A DNA stretch of 64,000 nt from Burkholderia lata (GTDB lineage: Bacteria > Pseudomonadota > Gammaproteobacteria > Burkholderiales > Burkholderiaceae): assembly GCF_000012945.1 (NCBI RefSeq), contig NC_007510.1, positions 682,001 through 746,000 of the forward strand. Reading direction: 5' to 3'. The notes beneath the pieces are model-generated. The model had not been told where the DNA came from and made no database searches. It saw only the letters and a program-made list of their open reading frames with translations. Every line of letters begins with the position of its first letter. Positions within the stretch are counted from its first letter, which is position 1. Below, in pieces: positions 41,559 to 48,355 of this stretch. Made by a program: the position numbers and the translations under genes.

Positions 41559-41731
41559 GTACGTCTCCTTGTCGATCCCGGTGAGCGCGTTGGCGCCGGC
41601 CCGGCTCCCGTGCTGCAGGGTTTCGGCCCATTCTACGCTGTAACGCCCGCTGCGCCCGCCTCCGCGGGCTGCGATAATCGCGGTCGAACACAACCGGGCC
41701 GCGTCGCGGCCGCGCACGAGAGGACATTCGC

Positions 41732-42283
41732 ATGGGCAACCGCTTGAGCAAGATCGCCACGCGCACGGGCGACGATGGCACCACCGGACTCGGCGACGGC
41801 CGGCGCATCGGCAAGGACGACACGCGGATCGCCGCGATCGGCGACGTCGACGAACTGAACTCGAACCTCGGCGTGCTGCTCGCCGAAACGTTGCCGGACG
41901 AGATCCGCTCGGCGCTCGTGACGATCCAGCACGACCTGTTCGATCTCGGCGGCGAATTGTGCATTCCCGGCCATACCGTGCTCGACGACACGCATCTCGC
42001 GCGTCTCGACCGGTGGCTCGCCGACTACAACGCGACGCTGCCGCCGCTGAAGGAATTCATCCTGCCGGCCGGCTCGCGCGCGGCGTCGCTCGCGCACGTG
42101 TGTCGAACCGTGTGCCGCCGCGCGGAGCGCTCGATCGTCGCGCTCGGGCGCACCGAGACACTCAACGATGCGCCGCGGCGCTACGTGAACCGGCTGTCGG
42201 ACCTGCTGTTCGTGCTGGCGCGCGTGCTGAACCGCACCGACGGCGGCTCGGACGTGCTGTGGGAGCGCGGCCGGGTCCGCTGA
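41732..42283 (+). CDS. Cob(I)alamin adenosyltransferase, PduO type
   Basis: This 183-residue enzyme makes adenosylcobalamin from cob(I)alamin and ATP. The N-terminal signature is ATRTGDDGTTGLGDGRRIGK (with one substitution), followed by AAIGDVDELNSNLG. The C-terminal VCRRAERSIVALG and YVNRLSDLLFVLAR are also typical. It is divergent from the FAD oxidase. A GAGAGGA ribosome site precedes the ATG. Confidence 0.93.
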   Translation: MGNRLSKIATRTGDDGTTGLGDGRRIGKDDTRIAAIGDVDELNSNLGVLLAETLPDEIRSALVTIQHDLFDLGGELCIPGHTVLDDTHLARLDRWLADYNATLPPLKEFILPAGSRAASLAHVCRTVCRRAERSIVALGRTETLNDAPRRYVNRLSDLLFVLARVLNRTDGGSDVLWERGRVR

Positions 42284-42337
42284 CGTTTTGCCCCTTTTCC
42301 GCACTGCGACAATTTGCCCAAGGGGCATCCATTTTTA

Positions 42338-42360
42338 AAGATGTATCGTATGTGCATGTT
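42338..42360 (+). promoter_or_regulatory. Candidate NsrR operator upstream of hmp
   Basis: AAGATGTAT and ATGTGCATGTT form an imperfect 23-bp dyad (AA-ATG-A...T-CAT-TT) 16 bp before the hmp start. The dyad resembles the ATGNAT-type sites of the nitric oxide sensor NsrR, a known repressor of hmp. Binding is inferred. Confidence 0.5.
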
Positions 42361-42375
42361 TAACGGAGAACGAAC

Positions 42376-43584
42376 ATGACCCACATCACCGCTGACCAGA
42401 TGGCTCGCGTGAAGGCCACTGCCCCTGTCCTCGCCGTGCACGGCGCGACGATCACGAAGCACTTCTACCAGCGCATGTTCGCGCGCCATCCGGAACTGAA
42501 GAACCTGTTCAACCAGACGCACCAGAAGACGGGCAGCCAGCCGGAAACGCTCGCGAAGGCCGTCTACGCGTATGCGGCGAACATCGACAATCTCGGCGCG
42601 CTGGGCGGCGCAGTGACCAAGATCGCGCACAAGCACGCGAGCCTGAACATCCGCCCCGAGCATTACCCGATCGTCGGCGAGAACCTGCTCGCGTCGATCG
42701 TCGAAGTGCTGGGCGACGCGGTCGATGCAGAAACGCTCGAGGCCTGGCGCGTCGCGTACGGCCAGCTCGCGCAGATCCTGATCGGCGTCGAGGCCGACCT
42801 GTACGCGGGCGCCGCGTGGAGCGGGTTCCGCCCGTTCAAGGTCGAGCGCAAGGTGCGCGAAAGCGACGAGATCACGTCGTTCTACCTGACGCCGGCCGAC
42901 GGCGGCGCGGCGCCGACGTTCGAGCCCGGCCAGTACATCACGGTGAAGCGCTTCGTCGGTGATCTCGGCGTCGACCAGCCGCGCCAGTACAGCCTGTCCG
43001 ACGCGCCGCACGGCAAGTGGCTGCGCATCTCGGTGAAGCGCGAGGCCGGCAAGCCGGAAGTCATTCCGGCCGGCAAGGTGTCGACGCTGATGCACGACGG
43101 TGTGGAGGAGGGGGCGATCGTCGAGGTGACCGCGCCGATGGGCGAATTCTCGCTGAAGCGTGGCGTCGAGACGCCGGTGGTGCTGATCTCCGGCGGTGTC
43201 GGCATCACGCCGATGATGTCGATGGCGTCGACGTTGATCGCCGAGGGCAGCCAGCGCGAAGTGCGGTTCGTCCACGCGTGCCGCTCGGGCGCGGTGCATG
43301 CGTTCCGCGACTGGCTGAACGATACGGTGCGCGACCATGCGAACGTCAAGCGCACGGTGCTGTACGAACTGGTCGGCCCGAACGATCGCGCCGGCATCGA
43401 CTACGACCTGGAAGGGCGCCTCACGCCGGAACGCGTGCAGCAATACGCGCTGGTGCCGGATGCCGATTACTACATCTGCGGCCCGATCGGGTTCATGAAG
43501 GCGCAGCGTGACGCGCTCGTCGCACTCGGCGTCGCGCCGGAACGCGTGAACACCGAAATCTTTGGTTCGGGCGCGCTCGAGTGA
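42376..43584 (+). CDS. hmp: Flavohaemoprotein, nitric oxide dioxygenase
   Basis: This 402-residue protein detoxifies nitric oxide to nitrate using O2 and NADPH. The globin domain spans about 1-140 with the proximal haem ligand H85 (TKIAHKHASL). The FAD domain has the RQYSLS motif, and the NAD domain has GGVGITPMMSM and YICGPIGFM. All three parts are complete. The upstream dyad suggests NsrR control. A strong terminator follows. Confidence 0.96.
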   Translation: MTHITADQMARVKATAPVLAVHGATITKHFYQRMFARHPELKNLFNQTHQKTGSQPETLAKAVYAYAANIDNLGALGGAVTKIAHKHASLNIRPEHYPIVGENLLASIVEVLGDAVDAETLEAWRVAYGQLAQILIGVEADLYAGAAWSGFRPFKVERKVRESDEITSFYLTPADGGAAPTFEPGQYITVKRFVGDLGVDQPRQYSLSDAPHGKWLRISVKREAGKPEVIPAGKVSTLMHDGVEEGAIVEVTAPMGEFSLKRGVETPVVLISGGVGITPMMSMASTLIAEGSQREVRFVHACRSGAVHAFRDWLNDTVRDHANVKRTVLYELVGPNDRAGIDYDLEGRLTPERVQQYALVPDADYYICGPIGFMKAQRDALVALGVAPERVNTEIFGSGALE

Positions 43585-43612
43585 TGCACGGGAGGATTGC
43601 CTCCGGCCAATG

Positions 43613-43642
43613 AAAAAGCCCGGCGTGAGCCGGGCTTTTTTG
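43613..43642. terminator. Rho-independent terminator between hmp and vapC (bidirectional)
   Basis: AAAAAGCCCGGC-GTGA-GCCGGGCTTTTTT forms a perfect stem with a T run on the plus strand and an A run that serves the opposite strand. Confidence 0.92.
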
Positions 43643-43658
43643 TTGCGTGCATACGGCG

Positions 43659-44048
43659 TCAGGCGCGCAGCATCAGCGTGGCATGATAGCGCCACACTTT
43701 CGGATCGGCGCTGACGAGCGGCATGCCTTCATGGAGCGCCTGCGCGACCATCACGCGGTCGAACGGATCGGCATGATCCGGAAAATCGGGCAACGCAGCG
43801 ACGCCTTCGACGTGATCGCTGCTGATCGGCAACTCGGCAAAACCTGCGAGCCGGAACGCCGAGCGTGCATCGCGCGGATGAACGGGCAGATTGCCTTTGC
43901 GGTATTTGATCGCAATTTCCCAGATGGATGCGGCGCTGACGTACAGCGTGTTTTCGGGATGCTCGATCAACGCGGCCGCGGTCGCCGAAAGTTGAGGCGC
44001 GCCTTCAGCCGCCCATAGCGCGATGTGAGTATCGAGCAGAAGCTTCAC
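43659..44048 (-). CDS. VapC-type PIN-domain toxin
   Basis: This 129-residue protein has the PIN ribonuclease fold. The acidic residues expected to bind magnesium are D6 (LLLDTHIALW), E44 (SIWEIAIKYRKG), D94 in DHADPFDRVM and D115 (LVSADPKVW). The group with LDTHIALW and WEIAIK cleaves RNA and is neutralised by a Phd-type partner. Its ATG overlaps the stop of the antitoxin gene by four bases. The toxin appears intact. Confidence 0.9.
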   Translation of the reverse strand: MKLLLDTHIALWAAEGAPQLSATAAALIEHPENTLYVSAASIWEIAIKYRKGNLPVHPRDARSAFRLAGFAELPISSDHVEGVAALPDFPDHADPFDRVMVAQALHEGMPLVSADPKVWRYHATLMLRA

Positions 44049-44320
44049 GGTGCGAGCCCCTGTTCCGAACTGGCGTCGAAGTCGGTGGCGATCGATTCGT
44101 CACCGGCATTGAACGCCTCGATGGTTGTCGGGATGTTCAGCCCGGCAAGCAACTGACGCGCGGCGCCGATCCGCTTCGGCGCCGCGTAAGGAACGATTCG
44201 CGCAACCGGATGACCATTGCGGGCGATCACGACTTCCGACTCGCGCCCCAATTCAAGCGCTTCGACGAGGCTTGAGAGCCGCGACTTGGCATCGTGCATG
44301 TTGACGGTCGGCATCGTCAC
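44045..44320 (-). CDS. Phd/YefM-family antitoxin
   Basis: This 91-residue protein has the Phd N-terminal DNA-binding region (TVNMHDAKSRLSSLVEALE, EVVIARNGHPVARIVPY) and an acidic C-terminal tail that should wrap the toxin. It precedes and overlaps the toxin gene, as usual. An ATG two codons downstream is an alternative start. The repeats just upstream are probable autoregulatory sites. Confidence 0.9.
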   Translation of the reverse strand: MTMPTVNMHDAKSRLSSLVEALELGRESEVVIARNGHPVARIVPYAAPKRIGAARQLLAGLNIPTTIEAFNAGDESIATDFDASSEQGLAP

Positions 44321-44327
44321 TCCGATG

Positions 44328-44356
44328 GTTAGCTAGATAACGTTAGCTAGTCTAGC
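44328..44356. promoter_or_regulatory. Candidate toxin-antitoxin operator
   Basis: GTTAGCTAG occurs twice as direct repeats (44328-44336 and 44342-44350), and GCTAG-T-CTAGC (44346-44356) forms an inverted repeat. They lie 8 bp upstream of the antitoxin start, where Phd-type proteins autorepress. The local AT content is raised. Confidence 0.6.
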
Positions 44357-44435
44357 AGAGCGAGATGACGACCGCACGCTGGCCGCATGGCCAACCCGCC
44401 GGCAGGCGGGGCATGCGGCCAGCCCGTTTGCTCCG

Positions 44436-45509
44436 TCAGTTCCCGCTGCCGCGTGTGACGCGGCGCGCCTTCACCGATTCCGCGAGGCCTTCGAGCACCT
44501 TCACGCTGTCGTCCCACGCGATGCACGCATCGGTGATGCTCTGGCCGTAGATCAGCTCGCAGCCTTCCTTCAGGTCCTGGCGCCCCTCGACGAGATGCGA
44601 TTCGATCATCACGCCGACGATGCGGGCGTCGCCGGCCGCGATCTGGCGGCCGATGTCGGCGCAGACGGGGATCTGGTTCTCGTGCTTCTTCGAGCTGTTC
44701 GCGTGGCTCGCGTCGATCATCAGGCGCGCGGCGAGGCCGGCCTTGCCGATGTCCGCGCACGCGGCGTTCACGCTGTCCGCGTCGTAGTTCGGTGCCTTGC
44801 CGCCGCGCAGGATCACGTGGCAGTCCTCGTTGCCGGCCGTCGACACGATCGCCGAATGGCCGCCCTTCGTCACCGACAGGAAATGGTGCGGCTGCGATGC
44901 GGCCTTGATCGCGTCGACCGCGATCTTCACGTTGCCGTCGGTGCCGTTCTTGAAGCCGACCGGGCACGACAGCCCCGACGCGAGCTCGCGGTGCACCTGC
45001 GATTCCGTCGTACGCGCGCCGATCGCGCCCCACGAGATCAGGTCGGCGATGTACTGCGGGCTGATCATGTCGAGGTATTCGGTCGCGGCCGGCAGGCCCA
45101 TCTCGTTGATCTGCAGCAGCAACTCGCGCGCGGTGCGCAGCCCCTCGTTGATCTTGAAGCTGTTGTCGAGGTGCGGATCGTTGATGAGGCCCTTCCAGCC
45201 AACCGTCGTGCGTGGCTTCTCGAAGTACACGCGCATCACGATTTCCAGTTCGCCCTTGAAGCGCTCGCGCTCCTTCACCAGCCGGCCCGCGTACTCGATC
45301 GCCGCCTTCGTGTCATGGATCGAGCACGGCCCGACCACGACGATCAGCCGGTCGTCCATCCCGTGCAGGATGCGGTGCATCGACTGGCGCGAGTTGTAGA
45401 TCAGCTCGGACGCGGCTTCGGAGCACGCGAATTCGCGGATCAGGTGGGCGGGCGGCGTCAGTTCCTTGAGTTCGCGAATGCGGACGTCGTCGGTGTTGTG
45501 CGGGGGCAT
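44436..45509 (-). CDS. aroG: 3-deoxy-7-phosphoheptulonate synthase (class I DAHP synthase)
   Basis: This 357-residue enzyme condenses phosphoenolpyruvate and erythrose-4-phosphate, the first step to Phe, Tyr and Trp. It has the microbial class I layout of AroG/AroF/AroH (VVGPCSIHDTKAAIEYAGRL, MRVYFEKPRTTVGWKGLINDP, GARTTESQVHRELASGLSCPVGFKNGTDG). An AAGGAG site lies 5 bp before the ATG. Upstream lie a promoter, an aromatic-rich leader peptide and a terminator (45644-45837), which suggest transcription attenuation by aromatic amino acid supply. Confidence 0.95.
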   Translation of the reverse strand: MPPHNTDDVRIRELKELTPPAHLIREFACSEAASELIYNSRQSMHRILHGMDDRLIVVVGPCSIHDTKAAIEYAGRLVKERERFKGELEIVMRVYFEKPRTTVGWKGLINDPHLDNSFKINEGLRTARELLLQINEMGLPAATEYLDMISPQYIADLISWGAIGARTTESQVHRELASGLSCPVGFKNGTDGNVKIAVDAIKAASQPHHFLSVTKGGHSAIVSTAGNEDCHVILRGGKAPNYDADSVNAACADIGKAGLAARLMIDASHANSSKKHENQIPVCADIGRQIAAGDARIVGVMIESHLVEGRQDLKEGCELIYGQSITDACIAWDDSVKVLEGLAESVKARRVTRGSGN

Positions 45510-45643
45510 GCTGTTTCTCCTTGGTTCCGGGCGCCGTTCGGTCAGTGCGAGTGGGCGTGCGGCAGATTCATCAATTCAAGCGATTCAGTGGTTTCGGTCG
45601 GGGCCGCGGGACCGCAGCGGCGGCGACCGGGTGGCGAAGGGCG
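45510..45643. other. aroG 5' untranslated region downstream of the attenuator
   Basis: There are 134 bp between the terminator T run and the aroG start. Apart from the aroG ribosome site, no feature was recognised. A second promoter here cannot be excluded. Confidence 0.5.
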
Positions 45644-45676
45644 AAAAAAAACCGCCGGGTTCGCCGGCGGTTTTTT
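45644..45676 (-). terminator. Attenuator terminator (segments 3:4) of the aroG leader
   Basis: On the minus strand, AAAAAACCGCCGG (segment 3) and CCGGCGGTTTTTTTT (segment 4) form a stem of about 13 bp with a CGAAC loop and a T tract. It lies 29 nt after the leader peptide stop and 134 nt before aroG. Segment 3 can instead pair with segment 2 (45720-45728) in the leader peptide coding region. Confidence 0.88.
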
Positions 45677-45705
45677 CGGGAATTTCGGTTGCGCTTTACG
45701 CGCCA

Positions 45706-45771
45706 TCAACCCTCTCGATCCGCCAGCGGTCTGAGATACCAAAAAAAGTAAAAGTAAAACTTGGCGGACAT
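45706..45771 (-). CDS. aroG leader peptide, aromatic-rich (21 residues)
   Basis: The peptide starts MSAK and continues with eight aromatic residues in a row (FYFYFFWY), then LRPLADREG and TGA. Such a run is very unlikely by chance in a genome of this composition, where TTT codons are rare. Segment 1 (CCGCCA, 45762-45767) can pair with segment 2 (CGCTGGCGG, 45720-45728), and segment 2 can pair over 9 bp with CCGCCGGCG of the terminator (45662-45670). A ribosome stalled on aromatic codons would free segment 2 and prevent termination. The ribosome site is poor. An in-frame TTG at 45792 is an alternative start. Confidence 0.8.
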   Translation of the reverse strand: MSAKFYFYFFWYLRPLADREG

Positions 45772-45808
45772 GACGGAGATTCGGTTCGTCAAAAAAGTTG
45801 ATTCGGAA

Positions 45809-45837
45809 TTTATACCCCGTCGCCGGGCGGCTGGCAA
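45809..45837 (-). promoter_or_regulatory. Promoter of the aroG leader transcript
   Basis: On the minus strand, TTGCCA (45832-45837), a 17-bp spacer and TATAAA (45809-45814) match sigma-70 boxes at 5/6 each. Transcription would start near 45802, about 30 nt before the leader peptide ATG. Confidence 0.75.
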
Positions 45838-45855
45838 CCGGGAAACGTCGAAAAT

Positions 45856-45899
45856 GCGGACATTCCGCGCGTTTTCTTCAAAATGCGCGGAATGTCTGC
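45856..45899 (-). terminator. Hairpin after tldD, probable terminator
   Basis: Fifteen-nt arms (45856-45870 and 45885-45899) pair with one G-U-type mismatch around 14 nt. On the minus strand the stem is followed by ATTTTC. It lies 12 nt after the tldD stop and before the aroG leader promoter, so it separates the two units. Confidence 0.65.
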
Positions 45900-45911
45900 G
45901 CCGAGATGCGG

Positions 45912-47378
45912 TTATGCCGTACCGCCGACCGTCATCCTGTCGATCCGCAGGGTCGGCTGGCCGACGCCGACCGGCACGCTCTGGCCTTCCTTGCCGCACA
46001 CGCCGACGCCCGAGTCGAGCGACATGTCATTGCCGATCATGCTCACGTCCTTCAGCGATTCGGGGCCGCTGCCGATCAGCGTCGCGCCCTTCACCGGGTA
46101 GGTGACCTTGCCGTTCTCGATCATGTACGCCTCGGACGCCGAGAACACGAACTTGCCGTTCGTGATGTCGACCTGGCCGCCGCCGAAGTTCACCGCGTAC
46201 AGGCCGTTCTTCACCGATGCGATGATTTCCTGCGGATCCTTGTCGCCGTTCAGCATGTAGGTGTTGGTCATGCGCGGCATCGGCAGTGCCGCGTACGACT
46301 CGCGCCGTGCGTTGCCCGTGACCGGCATCTTCATCAGGCGCGCATTCAGCGTGTCCTGGATGTAGCCCTTCAGGATGCCGTCCTCGATCAGCGTCGTGCA
46401 CTGCGTCGGGTTGCCTTCGTCGTCGATGTTCAGCGAGCCGCGGCGGTTCGGCAGCGTGCCGTCGTCAACGACGGTCACGCCCTTCGCGGCGACCCGCTCG
46501 CCGATCCGGCCCGCGAATGCCGACGAGCCCTTGCGGTTGAAGTCGCCCTCGAGGCCGTGGCCGATCGCTTCGTGCAGCAGCACGCCCGGCCAGCCCGGCC
46601 CGAGCACGACCGTCATCGCGCCGGCCGGCGCGGGGCGGGCGTCGAGGTTGACGAGCGCCGCATGCACGGCGTCGTCGACGTAGCGCGACAGCACGTCGTC
46701 GGTGAAGTAGCCATAGTCGAAGCGGCCACCGCCGCCGCCGGAGCCGATCTCGCGACGGCCGTTCTGCTCGGCGATCACCGTGACCGACACGCGCACGAGC
46801 GGGCGGATGTCGGCCGCGAGCGCGCCGTCGCTGCGTGCGACCAGCACGACGTCGTACTCGCCGGCGAGGCCTGCCATCACCTGCGTGATGCGCGGGTCGC
46901 GGCCGCGTGCCATCTGCTCGATGCGCTCGAGCAGCTTGACCTTGGCCGTCGCGTCGAGCGATGCGAGCGGATCGGACGGCAGGTACAGGTCGCGGCCCGA
47001 GATGCCTTTCAGCGACGTCGCCGCCTTGATCTTCTGGCGGCCGCCGCCGGCTGCTGCGATCGCCTTGGTGGCCGCAGCGGCTTGCGCGATCGCTTCCGGC
47101 GACAGGTCGTCGGAATACGCGAACGCGGTGCGGTCGCCCGCGACCGCGCGCACGCCGACGCCCTGGTCGATGCTGAAGCTGCCCGATTTGACGATGCCTT
47201 CCTCGAGGCTCCACGCTTCGCTGCGGGTCGCCTGGAAGTACAGGTCCGCATAGTCGACGCGATGCGTGAAGATGTCGGCGATCGTGCGCGTGAGCAGGCT
47301 TTCGTCGAGGCCGTACGGCGTGAGCAGGATGTCCTTCGCCAGCGCGAGGTTGCGGATGCCGGGTTCGATGATGTTCAT
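45912..47378 (-). CDS. tldD: Metalloprotease TldD
   Basis: This 488-residue protein is the TldD subunit of the TldD/TldE (PmbA) zinc protease, which matures modified peptides and degrades others. The metal site is HEAIGHGLEGD, within GWPGVLLHEAIGHG. The C-terminal TGSGPESLKDV-type region is present as IGSGPESLKDVSMIGND. The start at 47378 (MNIIEPGIRNLALAKD) fits the family, and the longer open frame upstream is rejected. pmbA is not in the window. Confidence 0.94.
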   Translation of the reverse strand: MNIIEPGIRNLALAKDILLTPYGLDESLLTRTIADIFTHRVDYADLYFQATRSEAWSLEEGIVKSGSFSIDQGVGVRAVAGDRTAFAYSDDLSPEAIAQAAAATKAIAAAGGGRQKIKAATSLKGISGRDLYLPSDPLASLDATAKVKLLERIEQMARGRDPRITQVMAGLAGEYDVVLVARSDGALAADIRPLVRVSVTVIAEQNGRREIGSGGGGGRFDYGYFTDDVLSRYVDDAVHAALVNLDARPAPAGAMTVVLGPGWPGVLLHEAIGHGLEGDFNRKGSSAFAGRIGERVAAKGVTVVDDGTLPNRRGSLNIDDEGNPTQCTTLIEDGILKGYIQDTLNARLMKMPVTGNARRESYAALPMPRMTNTYMLNGDKDPQEIIASVKNGLYAVNFGGGQVDITNGKFVFSASEAYMIENGKVTYPVKGATLIGSGPESLKDVSMIGNDMSLDSGVGVCGKEGQSVPVGVGQPTLRIDRMTVGGTA

Positions 47379-47464
47379 GCGGATATCGGGGTTTCTCAAA
47401 AAGTTGTCGGGTGCTTCTGGGCAGATGGGTTGGCCGCGCGGCGTTTCAAGCGGCGCGGCCGGAA

Positions 47465-48292
47465 TCAGGTGAGCACGCGGTGCCGCCACGCGGGCAGGCT
47501 CTGGCGCACGTCGGCGATGCGCTGCGGATCGATCGCGCCGAGCACGACGCTGGCGCCCACGTCGCGGACCGCGACTATCTCGCCCCACGGGTCGATCAGC
47601 ATGCTGTGGCCCCAGGTGCGCCGGCCGTTCTCGTGCTTGCCGCCTTGCGCGGCCGCGAGCACGTAACACTGGTTCTCGACGGCCCGCGCGCGCAACAGCG
47701 TTTCCCAGTGCGCGCGGCCCGTCGTATACGTAAACGCCGACGGGACGACGATCAGCGCGCAGTCACCCAGCCTGCGATACAGCTCCGGAAAGCGGAGATC
47801 GTAACAGACCGACAGGCCGACCCGCCCGAACGGCGCGTCGAACGCGACGACCGTATCGCCCGCGCGAATCGTGCGCGCCTCGTCGAACGACTCGTCGCCT
47901 TTCTCGAAGTTGAACAGGTGGATCTTGTCGTAGCGCGCGGCTTCGTTGCCGGACGGATCGAACACGAGCGTCGTGTTGAGCACGCGATCGGGCTCCGGCG
48001 CCTTCAACGGTAGCGTGCCGCCGATCACCCAGATGCCGTGGCGACGTGCGGCGTCCGCGAGGAAGTGCTGGATCGGGCCGTCCTGGTAGGGTTCGGCGAG
48101 CGCGAGCTTGTCGGTGTCGCGGTGGCCCATGAAGCAGAAATACTCGGGCAGCAGCACGAGCTGCGCGCCTTCGCCGGCGGCTTCCGCGATCAGGCGGCGG
48201 GCTTCGGCGAGATTGCGCGCGACGTCCGGCGTGCTCACCATCTGCAGCGCGGCGACCTGGAAGGGCGTGGCGGAACGGGTGTGGTCGGTCAT
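47465..48292 (-). CDS. Nitrilase-family carbon-nitrogen hydrolase (Nit1/YbeM-like)
   Basis: This 275-residue enzyme has the full Glu-Lys-Cys triad: E50 (LVLLPEYFCFMG), K123 (YDKIHLFNFE) and C163 (LSVCYDLRFPELYR). The motifs DKIHLFNF and CYDLRFPE place it near Nit1/YbeM-type deaminated glutathione or omega-amidases, unlike the CWEN nitrilase at 4007. Repair of deaminated glutathione is therefore a likely role but is not proven. It lies 86 bp upstream of tldD in the same direction. Confidence 0.88.
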   Translation of the reverse strand: MTDHTRSATPFQVAALQMVSTPDVARNLAEARRLIAEAAGEGAQLVLLPEYFCFMGHRDTDKLALAEPYQDGPIQHFLADAARRHGIWVIGGTLPLKAPEPDRVLNTTLVFDPSGNEAARYDKIHLFNFEKGDESFDEARTIRAGDTVVAFDAPFGRVGLSVCYDLRFPELYRRLGDCALIVVPSAFTYTTGRAHWETLLRARAVENQCYVLAAAQGGKHENGRRTWGHSMLIDPWGEIVAVRDVGASVVLGAIDPQRIADVRQSLPAWRHRVLT

Positions 48293-48355
48293 CGCGGGAT
48301 CGGTTGCGTCATAAATGGGGTGCGGCCCGGCACCGTGCGCGGTTCGGCATGTGGC

